Part shown: piece by piece, positions 32,700-42,256 of the stretch
Position numbering within the stretch: position 1 is the first letter of the stretch
Layout: each line of letters begins with the position of its first letter
Assembly: GCA_020747065.1 (NCBI GenBank)
Contig: JAGMVK010000016.1
Location: 1,116,001-1,180,000, forward strand
Source: Cadophora sp. MPI-SDFR-AT-0126
Taxonomy: Eukaryota; Ascomycota; Leotiomycetes; Helotiales; Ploettnerulaceae
Direction of reading: 5' to 3'
Length of the DNA stretch: 64,000 nucleotides
Notes under the pieces: generated by a model
What the model was told of the DNA's origin: nothing
Databases searched by the model: none
The model's input: only the letters and a program-made list of their open reading frames with translations
Made by a program: the position numbers and the translations under genes

Positions 32700-35354
32700 C
32701 ACTTAAGATAGATACACACTGACCCTGGGACATTGTTTACTGCCTTGATGCGTTGTTTTCGTAGTGTTAGCAGTACCTCCTGGAGGCTCATCGGCGGCTG
32801 TAGCAATATACATGAAAGCTACTGCTATTCTCTCTTTTCTGTCCAGGTTATTGAATATCTGGTAATGCCTTGCTCGTTACTGTCTTTTAGGATGGAGTCT
32901 GCGTGGTGGAAAGATGTTGGAGGAGGAAGATCGACTGAATTTATGGAATCCTAACGAGAATTAAATTCAGGTTCGCGATAGCAACGAGAATTAGCTCACG
33001 TCCACATGTTACAAAGCTTGTAAGAAATAGCGCCCGCTCGTCTTGTAGCTGAGTAACACTTCTTGATTTCCCAACCACTACAATCGCGATTGGCTCTAGA
33101 CTTGATAATAATATACGAATATCCCTTACGTATAATTTTTCTATTGCTCAATGTCTTGTTGCTATTCCATTGTAAGCAATTACGTTGAATCGTTGAACAG
33201 TTTTCTCGCGCATTTACTCACTCGCTTCATCACGTTGCGTTCCACGTACAGTTAATCGTGTATGAGAGTCCTGTTGGTTATTATTTGCATTAGTTAGTTA
33301 AGAGAGTATAGAGTCGTTCATTAGAAGGGAGTTGGCACGTAGTTCGACGTGTTGTTGTGAGGGTAAAGGACGCGTGGACCGGCTCTCCCTTAGGTGTACG
33401 GCGAGCAGTCCCGGCAACTCTTACAAGTATTTTTGACCACCAGCCGCCGTGGCTGGAGAGGGCCGAAACCTCTTGTCGTTTCTAGGTCGCTGCTCGCTCT
33501 TCCGCCTATCATTTTTTTTACCGCTTCCAGATTCCGTTTCTCCCACTGCTCCTACTGCTCTTGCCAAATCCTTGCAGTTTTCTTCTGCCTTCCCTTTCCC
33601 TCCCCTATCTCTCCCGCGTTTCTTTAATTCGTATCCTTCCTCCAATCACTCCTATCTTCCTATTGCCCATTATCAACCAAATCCGCAGCATCCACATCCC
33701 CATACCCCTTTGCCCTGCTGAACAAACTCCCCTCTTTCTTCAAGTCCTGCTATTTTTGACCTCAGCCACCCCTCTTCTTCACATCTTTCTCTATTCTTCT
33801 CTCCCGCCCTCCTATCTACCCTTACGTGCTTTCTCTTCAGTCACTGTCTTCCCGCATTCTTATAGACTAGTGCCAACAAACACGGCCCCCCCGACTATTC
33901 TTCAATGCCTCCCCTGCCAATGAAGCAGCTGCGTGTCTTGACGACGGGGACTGATGGGTATCTTTGAAGGGAGAACCTGTGGCTTAGCGTAGCGCAAAAT
34001 GGTGTGTAACATCAGAAAAAGAGAAACGCTCTTTCAAATTTTGGTTTTAATCAAAGTACACATGCTGGCACCAATACCTCATCTCATCCACAATTTCCTC
34101 TATAACCTGAATCGCCCGTAAAATGCCTTTCATATATCGCGCTCGAAAGCAGCAGTGTATGCTACTGCTAGAAAGTAGAGACCGTAAAAGGGAGGGGCGG
34201 GGTGAACAGACCGAATGTGTAGCAGTACTTCAGAGTGAGGACTCTGGCTCGCTTAATCCTGTAGCTGTATGTCAACAAGCTGTGACACCATCTAAATTCT
34301 TGGTTTCCTGCTCCAGCCACCGAATATCTATCTCTCTGTAGCTCGAACATCAACAAGGAGGCCAAAGAAATTTCTTTCCGCTCGGTACACCACCGCACGC
34401 CGTGTTCTTGTTTCGCCTTTCGAAAGTGCAGCTTCGCTGAGCGTCCATGATTGTAGTGTCGACGAAAGCAAGAGGCGGACAAGACGTTTGCGTAACTTAA
34501 ACAAAGGTACGAGTTCATTTAAGAAGAGATAGATGACGTCGTAAGCTCTTCATCTGTTTCGTCCTTCAATGATCTCGTAGAGCTCTTCCAGGCTTCATTC
34601 AATATCTGACTCCAGCATACGCAATATTGACGAGCGGTCCTGAATAATTAAATTGGCATCACCCGTTGAAAAAGCTTCGGTAGCATCGTCCTCATTATCC
34701 TAATTCAGAAAAAGTTTAAGTGACAGCCGTTCATAGGGTTGCATGACTTCCCTTCCTCCGCGCGTAGCAATTACACCCTTCTTCAAGGACCATATACAAA
34801 AGGAAAGGAAAAGGGAGGAGAGGAGGATTAAGTAAGTCATCACCGCCTTTTTCATTTCCCCATTAAGAATGCCAAAAAAAAGGAAGGGCTTTCATGTGCT
34901 CTTCAAATTCGAGGGAGATCATTGGTGTCATTGGTGATTTGATCGTCTCCTTAAAGCGAGAGACGGAGGGAAGAGCGAATGCACGTGTTCGATGTGTTTG
35001 ATGCGTATAATTCAAATACTACTCGGTATCATTATCATTACACGAGGCAGGAGGATATATGACTTCATTGGTACTGGGAGATGAATTTAAATATCTCGAT
35101 GTTCGTTATCAATATTTTCTGGAAAAAGCGGAGGAAGGAACATTTCTGATGTTTGGATGGTTCTGGATATGTCAAATAGACACCAGTAAGGAAGTGAGTT
35201 ACATCTCACGGATAATCTTCTAGGTAAGATCAAGGCGACATTGCGAAACGATGTCCCCTCGATACACCACTCTGTGGCCGTCTTTCATAGCTCAAAACCG
35301 GGACCATATCAACACTAAAACTCAATCAAGCCAGACTCCAGACTCTAACCTCTC
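32700..35354. other. Gene-poor interval with a pyrimidine-rich tract
   Basis: About 2.65 kb without a convincing gene. Between ~33480 and 33860 the plus strand is strongly C/T-rich, which keeps several overlapping frames open without any recognisable protein. The 34.0-35.2 kb part is AT-richer and has no long frame. The tract could be part of an unspliced transcript or just low-complexity sequence. Open frames on the plus strand from 35251 on are antisense shadows of the cyclin gene. Confidence 0.45.
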
Positions 35355-36424
35355 TCACGCCCCAACCTTCTCATCCAACAGCCTCCCCATCTCACTCTCC
35401 TCATCTTCTCCCCCTTCGACCCCTCTCACCCTCCCCGTAACTCGAACCCCAAGCAACCCCTCCACATCCCCCCTCCCAATCATCCCCTTCCCCTCCCCAC
35501 TCCCAGCCGATTCCCACCTCCCCACCTCCCTCCTCACAACCCCCTCCACACTCCCCAATCCCACAACCAAAAACCCCAACTCCTCCCTCTCACAATCAAA
35601 CACCTCCCACCAGCTCCCCTCCGGCAGACGCACCCCCAGCTCCCGCGCAGCAAGGTATATAGCCGCCGTCGCCAGCGCCGCCGGCTGGTGCGTCAAATAT
35701 AAGAGTTGCGGGGAGAGGAGCGCCGTGTTGAGGTGCGCGATTGTGCGGTGCGCGACCTGCTTCCCGATATTCTTTGGCTTGTGGGAAGGTGAGAAGACGT
35801 CGAGGGTTTGCAGGTAGGTAATTGCTAGGGGATGGGGGAGCGCGACGTGGGTGTTGAAGCCGAGGGCGTTGAGGATTTGGCCTTCGAGAAGGAGGAGGTG
35901 GTTGCGTTTTGTGATATAGGTTGATTCCGAGAGGTAGTATGTTGATGGGTCGGGGGCCGGTTTATCATCTGCTGTTGCTTGTGAGGAAGAGAGATATTCG
36001 AGTCCTGTTGGAGATGCGAGGAATGCGTAGACATTTGTTATACTCCTCAGCGAGCGCGGAGAAGAGGATATTTTCGCAGTGAGGTAGAGCGTTGCTGCTG
36101 ATACATCCTATCCCAGAATCATTAATTAGCACCATTCTCTTCTCTCTAAGAAATACAAGATCTAATTCATCCACCAATTCATCCACTAGATGGAGCACAT
36201 ACACTAAACTCCCACTCCATCATCCCATCCACGAGCCAATACCGAAATAACAGCACATTAGCCTGCGCTGTTATATCCTGCGGTAGTCGTAGTAAGATGC
36301 CAGCTGCTTGTGTCAGGCGCGCCGTGTAGAAGCGGATGCTGTCTTGGATTTCGGTCGGGAGGTGTGAGGATGGGTTGGAGATGAGTTGGGCGGTGGTTGC
36401 CAGGGGGTTGATTAGGTGGGACAT
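35355..36424 (-). CDS. L-type cyclin
   Basis: Two exons, 36424-36203 and 36107-35355, with a 95-bp intron (donor gtatgt), give 324 residues. The first cyclin box opens with RLTQAAGILLRLPQDITAQANVLLFRYWL; QAAGILLRLPQ is the hallmark of cyclin L. It continues after the intron with VSAATLYLTAKISSSPRSLRSITNVY, the usual position of the second helix pair. A second cyclin fold appears around TYITKRNHLLLLEGQILNALGF and LATAAIYLAARELGVRLPE. Cyclin L pairs with a CDK11-type kinase and acts in transcription and pre-mRNA splicing in the nucleus. The tail is Gly/Glu/Arg-rich and short, with no long RS domain as found in animals. The neighbour on its right, CPA1, lies on the same strand upstream but is unrelated. 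Confidence 0.85.
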
Positions 36425-37061
36425 TGCGCTGATGGTTGTAGAGGAAGTGGGATCATGAGTTCTATGACAGGTTCGGTTCGGGAATGAGAGTGGTAGACGT
36501 TATCGTGTGGTTATGAGAAGAGGGGTTGCTGGGTGTTGTTGAATCGAATTGGGACGGGAATTTTTGAGTTGCCTTGAGCGCAAGGCTGCAAAATTGTTTT
36601 CGGCACTTCAGCCTCGTCACTTGCAACCAGATGACACCAAAAGATCAAGACCAATCACACCAAATTGTCAATGGAATTGGCCGACGTGTAGTTTTTGGTA
36701 TGCATTGTGTCCTATTCCAAAATGGAAACCTTCAGATAGAATCATATCTGGTGTATGGGAGCATATATGCAAGTTCTCTCAAGGTCCCCCGTCAAGCCCG
36801 AACTGCAGGAAGTAATGCTTGATGTGTATTATGCTTCTTTAACAAGATATTTTTAAGCAGTAGATAACCTAATAGAATCCATCTTCACGATTGACAATAT
36901 TTGTTTTACCCCTTTTCTTGCTTTTGCATCCATTTCAAAATTTTCACTATGTAACATCTCGCCTGGCTGTTAAAAGCATCGCATTCAAGAGCCCAAGAAA
37001 ATTCCATCCCAACAAACGCCAATCCCAATTACACATCTCCAACCAATCTCCAGTCAACGAT
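36425..37061. other. Spacer between CPA1 3' end and cyclin promoter
   Basis: About 0.64 kb holding the 3' UTR of CPA1 and the cyclin promoter, both on the minus strand. No gene is seen. Confidence 0.45.
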
Positions 37062-38575
37062 CTAAGCGGCAGCAGCCTGTCTAGCCAACGAGGCCTGAGC
37101 CAGGTTCTCAGCTGGTTGAGCAGGAGCCACACCGACACGCTCCTTGGCCAAGATATCGACCAACAGAGGAGAAGGACGGTTATCCTTTCCTGCGCTGGCG
37201 GGGTACACGGCCTGGTTGTTCTTGTAGCGCTGCACGTTCTCGATGTACATGTCGAAGAGATAGGAGGAGTCCATTGGGCCACCCTTGGCCTCGGGGTGGA
37301 ATTGGGTGGAGAAGATAGGGCGAGTCTTGTGGATCATGCCTGGGAGAATGTTAGTTTCCAGGTGGAATAGGGTAGCAGGGAGGATAGCGTACCTTCATTA
37401 GAGCCATCGTTCAAGTTGACAAAATACTCCTTGTACTCTGAAGGCAGGGTTGGCGTGTCAACAGCATAACCGTGGTTCTGACTGGTGATGTGGCATTGGC
37501 CAGTGGTCAGATCCAGAGCAGGAATGTTGTGGGCACGGTTTCCGTACTTGAGCTTGATGGTACGAGCACCAGCTGCAAGTGCGAGAAGTTGGTGACCGAG
37601 ACAGATACCCATGACTGGGACCTGAGAAGTCTCCATCAAACGGGCCAAGTGGTAAACAGTCTCTTGGCAATGGGTTGGATCACCAGGGCCGTTTGAGATG
37701 AAGACACCGTCGAAGTGATGAGCGACCTTGTGAATAGGGTAGTCGTATGGGAATACCGTAACGCTGGCACCACGACCGACCAAGCTTCTCAAAATATTCT
37801 CCTTGACACCACAATCGATGACAGCAACGTGCATGTCGCCATTGTGAGAGCTGACGTGGAATGGAGCTTTGGTGCTGACTTTCTTCACCAAGTTGATCTG
37901 CTCGGGGTCGATGAAAGCCTCGTCCTGATCGGCATCGTATTCCTCTCCGATTGTGATTCTAGCCAAGGAAGATCCAACTTCCCGCAAGTGAGTCACGATA
38001 GCACGAGTATCAACACCAGAGATGGCAGGGACACCTTCGCGGGCACACCACTCGCTCAGACTCTCCACGGCAGTCCAATGACTGTACTTCTCTGCATAGT
38101 CTGCAACGACCACACCCACGCACTGGATATTCGGGGATTCGAAATATTTGAGGAGGCCATGGTCGTCTCTGGCTGAGGAGGGGACACCGTAGTTACCGAT
38201 GAGAGGTTGAGTGAAAACGAGGATCTGTCCGCGGTACGAAGGGTCTGTCATCGACTCGGGGTATCCAACAAGGGAGGTGGTGAAGACAGCTTCACCGGAA
38301 ATGTTGGATTTGGCACCGAAAGATTTGCCGTGGAAGACAGGTCCATCCTAGATTTGCAAAATCAGCCAAAATTTCTCCCAAGTTGCCAATTCCTTTCCTA
38401 CCCTAATTGTGAATGTTGCTCGATCGTGCGAGATAGGTGTAGCCCTGGCACGGCTTGCTGGCATTGCACGACCAGCACTGCCTTCAACCGTAGCCATGAA
38501 TCGGGCTTGCTGGGCCAACTTGGCGATACCACCCGTCGGCTTGAAAGCCGCAGGCCTGAGGATACGGGCGAACAT
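37062..38575 (-). CDS. CPA1: Arginine-specific carbamoyl-phosphate synthase, small (glutaminase) subunit
   Basis: Three exons, 38575-38402, 38347-37393 and 37339-37062, give 468 residues (arg-2 of Neurospora, CPA1 of yeast). The protein releases ammonia from glutamine for carbamoyl phosphate made by the large subunit, feeding ornithine into arginine. The N-terminus ([16 protein letters not shown], few acidic residues) is a mitochondrial presequence, as in filamentous fungi. The CPSase small-chain domain starts at ~58 ([13 protein letters not shown]). The glutamine amidotransferase domain has [17 protein letters not shown] with the nucleophilic Cys, and [13 protein letters not shown] with the His and Glu of the triad. 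The ATG context is strong (A at -3). A spliced uORF encoding the arginine attenuator peptide ends 53 bases before this start, so translation should be repressed by arginine. Confidence 0.96.
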
Positions 38576-38628
38576 TGTATTTGTTTTATCGAAAAAGAGG
38601 TAGGCGGTCGGAGGGTGGTGAAAGCTTT

Positions 38629-38980
38629 TCAGTTCACCGAAGCTTTCCAGATGTGATCTACATTTTTTGGGTTAGTGGGCGGTGAGCGATTTTCGGAGGG
38701 GGAGAGTGAAGGCGAACCTGAGATATAATCCTGCAGAGGGTTAGCAGATGGTCATGATGCCTTGCAGATAGTGTAGAAGCAGAAGAAAAGAAGATGAAGC
38801 AATTGGAAAGGGTAGTGTAGATAGTCTGTGGTGGTTTTCTCTTCGTGGTGTAATAACGGGAGATCACCGCAAACAAAGATAAGAGCCCACCAAGGCCAGC
38901 CATGAGTCAAGGAGAATGGAAATCAATTGAACAGCACTGTAACTTACCTGGGACGTGAAAACTGACGGGCGCCCACTCAT
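38629..38980 (-). CDS. Arginine attenuator peptide (AAP) uORF of CPA1
   Basis: A 24-codon upstream reading frame interrupted by two introns: exons 38980-38948, 38730-38718 and 38657-38629 (75 bases with stop). The peptide starts MSGRPSVFTSQ and continues DYISDHIWKA, very close to the AAP of Neurospora arg-2 and its relatives, with the critical Asp at position 12. AAP acts as a nascent chain in the ribosome tunnel: in high arginine it stalls the ribosome at the uORF stop, blocking scanning to the main ATG and promoting mRNA decay. The uORF ATG has a weak context (C at -3), which lets some ribosomes scan past, whereas the CPA1 ATG is strong. Both introns have good GT-AG borders; one is 217 bp, the other 60 bp. 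Only splicing recreates the peptide. Confidence 0.93.
38904..38910. promoter_or_regulatory. TGAGTCA, candidate CPC1/Gcn4 site
   Basis: A perfect TGASTCA palindrome of the bZIP amino-acid starvation activator (Gcn4 in yeast, CPC1 in Neurospora). It lies in the first intron of the CPA1 uORF rather than upstream of it. Arginine genes are usual targets of this regulator. A single 7-mer can occur by chance, so function is inferred. Confidence 0.35.
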
Positions 38981-40596
38981 ACGCGCAACACTTCTTCTAT
39001 TATGGTTGGGTTGAAGGGGAAGAGGTCGTTTTGTTCAGCTGTGATGTTGGAAGGGAGGGGATGGGATGCAGAGCGCAAAGTCTGGTGGGAGTGGATCTTG
39101 GTGTTGTGGTGGAGGAGAAAGCTCTGGCTTGCAGGGCAGGCCAGTAAAGTGATGGATGCTTGCGGGACGAGCACGAGGAATCAATGGGAGAGGTCGAATT
39201 GGCGATTGCTGTAAGGAATGTGATTGGCTTAAAAGTGGGAGTGTGAGAATAGAAATGATGTCCATTGGCCGATCACGCAAAAAGATGAAGAAAAAACGAG
39301 AATGACGCGCAAAAAGGCACAAGCGAGAGGATAGTGCCACGGCTGGGTGTGTTTTTAACATCCCCTCTAACCGGTTATGATGATCATAGTGGGGTAAGAG
39401 CCTGCAAAAAGATTTACGCGAACCCTCTCTGTTTGCATCACCTCAGAGCTTATCTGTACTGTGAGTGAGTGACGACTGGCCACCTGAAAACCTCGCATGT
39501 CGCCTTGACTGCAGTATTTTGTGAATTACCAGCTTCACTAATGCAAGATGGGGTTCTAGAATGGCTGTCAATTGGTATGGGGAGTATCGGTGATGTACAG
39601 CAGAGTTTTACAGCTAGCTCTAGCAAGGAAAGCTTGGGGAGGGCATGCAGCTTGAGAATTTTGCGTGCCTGGCTGACCAGAGAAGCGAAGTGACGACAAG
39701 GCACGTGGAGAGACACAGACTGGGATATGATGAGGCGAATTGATTCTCGTCAGCAGCGGGTTGGCAGAATCATAGTAGATCGAGACAGAAGTATTTTTCA
39801 GCTTGCAAGACTGTAATGAGACTGGCAGTCACAATGAAAGGGTATACTTAGTAGAGCTTTTCCCCATGGAGTCGCGATGGTGGTTAGGCAAGCGCTTGTA
39901 AACCAAAGGGACTTATTCCGTTCCGTATTGTTACTTTATTATCCTGCTTCTTGCACGGCCATATGCTTCAACCAACTCCATACCCCGAGGAACCTCGCAA
40001 CTCAAATGCCCTTGCTTCGTCACCTCCCCCGTCTGCTTTTCGAACGTTACTGGCCCACCGGAGCATGTATTTCCTTCGACGGGATCTTGAGCACTTGCCA
40101 TGCTTGGGCTAAAGTGATGTCTTGACCGCGTAATATGGAGTAAAGCAGGTGCCATGTCTAGAGACAGCTAGACATATATTGTGCTAGGTCCAACGTACTC
40201 TAGTTTGTTGCCTCATATAACCAACGGACTGCAAGAATGAGTGACTCGAAACAATGCAGAAGGAGAAACCCAAGTCAGTAAAATTACCAAGCAAGCCGCC
40301 ATAGGAGCTGGCCATGTACCACGCGAGGAAAGCTCCTAGACCTAGAAAGCAGAATTAACCAAAAGAAAAGAATAGCTCAAAGCTGAGCACAACTTGAATA
40401 GCTTTGAAGGCAACCATCAACTTTATCAGCCCTACGGGATCTACACTAAATTTACATCATGCTTCTGACGGATGGTCTCGACCAGTGTTGATGCAACCGA
40501 ACCCAGCGCGCAAGTTATCTAGTTGGCTCGCTAGTTACAGCATCAGCATAGGCTCTATGACTCTCAGACAGAATATCAACTGATGTCTCAGATTCC
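38981..40596. other. CPA1 promoter and intergenic region
   Basis: About 1.6 kb. The first few hundred bases beyond 38980 are the promoter and 5' leader of CPA1. Frames of 74-108 codons on both strands around 39035-39716 look like chance openings, with no motif or splice continuation. A TGACTC half-site occurs near 40249. No other gene is recognised. Confidence 0.4.
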
Positions 40597-42256
40597 TCAT
40601 GGAGGGTCCTTCGATTCTTCTCCAGTCTCAATATTGTAATAAAATAGCCGCCCATCGGGCGTTGCTTGAGGGATCCAGTGATAGTTCACCTCATCCTGAA
40701 TCTCCATCGCGCTCTCTCCCGTCTCGGTGTTGAAAAATGATAGCGCCTTATCAGCCCCCTCATCAGCCACCGCTTGAGGGATCGAGTCAGAGTTCACCTC
40801 ATTCGGAAGTTCCGTTACGCTCTCTCCAGTCCAAGTATTAAAGTAAAACAGCCGCCCATCGGGCGTTGCTTGAGGGATCCAAAAATCGGCAGTCGGCTTC
40901 ACCTTCGTGGCCAACCCATCACTCTGGATAGCGTCGCTTACTTGGTCATAATCTTCATCGGAGTCGCTGTCTTCGGAATCGCTTTCGTGGTGGGTTGCAT
41001 TCGACTTATGATCAGGTTTTAAAATCAACCTGCAATAATTGCTTGGGAACCATCCTCGAACATCATTGATCACGCCATCCCACCATCCACTTTCATGCAT
41101 CCCTAGGACTTGTATAATATCACCTTTATGGAACGATACGGCTGCTTGGTAATCGGTTTCATAATCATATATTGCCTCGGCATAGAAGAGATTCGGTGGT
41201 TTCTCAAGGTTCTGTGGCTGGACAAGTGGTGTTGGAGGAGCCGCCGAGTCGTTTCCAGGCTTCTCCTTGGAAATTTCCATGACAGGTCCGGAACCTTTCG
41301 ACTGGTCCTGATTCAAGTCTTTTGAAATTTCAGGAATACGGGTTGTCCATGCTTGGACGAGGTAGTGAGCTTGTGAAGCGATAGTAGGTGCTGATGCAGT
41401 ATCACCCCAGGTGTTACGACGAAATCCCGATGGTAGTGGACTGTTGTCGAAAATGAGACTGTTAGCCCACACCGAAGCTCGTTTACTCTTGATTATCCTC
41501 TGTTACGCGCTCTCATCAGTAGTTACTCCTGCTTAATTCCTAGCTCTGTTGTGCTTTACCTTCACTTCTGAAGTCCGCGTTCCTGGAGGATCATATTTCT
41601 CTTCGTCCTGTTCCTCTGCCTCATTCTCTAGTGTTTCAAGCTCGTCAACAGCACACCGGTTTGCAATTATTAATCCTTGAATCACAGCTTGCTCTTGCTC
41701 GTCTTCGAGCTGCTCTGCAATTGTTGATACTCTAGTCAGAATTAGTTTTGGCTCAACTTACTATGAATACGCAATGACAAATATCAGCTACTTGCCTTGG
41801 GCTCGCTGTCTTCCGCGCCAAATCTAGAACCAACAGCATGAGTTGGAGTGTATTCTTGCTCGATTCCAACGTCTTCTGCAACACCTGGACCTTAGAGCGC
41901 CTGAATGTCCACTTCATACGAGCTATCACGTCAACTGGAGGCTCCTTCGATTTTCCAGCGCTATTCAGCAACGGGTGTACAATATCTTCAATCTCCTTGA
42001 AAATTTCCTGGCATCGCTTCAAGATATCTTGCGTCGTAGCAATGGCGCTGACGGAATATCGGTGTGCCTTTGCTTTGGTCAGCGTAGAATGAAGCTGCTT
42101 CAGCACAGCACAGAATTGTGATATCTCCGTTGCGATCTGATTTACTTCGGTACGCGCAGACCCGACTGTTGAGCCGAATTCGAAAAGGACCATGGACAGT
42201 TTCGCGCCTGCTGCCGCAATGCCCACGATACTCGCGATCGCCCCCAGCTCTGCCAT
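40597..42256 (-). CDS. Fungal STAND N-terminal domain + SH3 + WW-like repeat protein
   Basis: Probable exons 42256-41762, 41712-41560 and 41499-40597 give 516 residues; the first donor is not certain (CAA|gtagct at ~41795 is also possible). Residues 1-~150 match the N-terminal domain found on fungal STAND/NLR-like proteins (MAELGAIASIVGIAAAGAKL). Residues ~320-377 are an SH3 domain (AEAIYDYE, SGWWDGVINDVRGWFPSNYC), closest in style to the SH3 of Cdc25-type Ras exchange factors. After an acidic linker come three WW-like units at ~420-450, 455-485 and 488-516 (WIPQATPDGRLFYFNTWTGE in the first, a degenerate second, and a near-copy third). The protein then stops; there is no RasGEF, NB-ARC or NACHT domain. 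It looks like a scaffold or a truncated relative of a Cdc25-like protein. The second intron (60 bp) is well supported by phase. Confidence 0.68.
40645..40885. repeat. Duplicated WW-coding segment
   Basis: A near-identical stretch of about 30 bases (plus-strand CGCCCATCGGGCGTTGCTTG and flanks) occurs near 40650 and again near 40853, roughly 200 bases apart, with weaker similarity in between. It encodes the first and third WW-like units of the overlapping gene, so it is an internal coding duplication. Confidence 0.7.

Noticed and set aside
33394..33923. Overlapping plus-strand frames in the pyrimidine-rich tract
   Set aside because: Openness is explained by C/T-rich composition; translated sequence is low-complexity Ser/Pro/Leu/Phe without motifs.
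35251..35817. Plus-strand frame of 188 codons, Ser/Pro/Thr-rich
   Set aside because: Antisense to the second exon of the L-type cyclin, whose conserved boxes prove the minus strand is coding.
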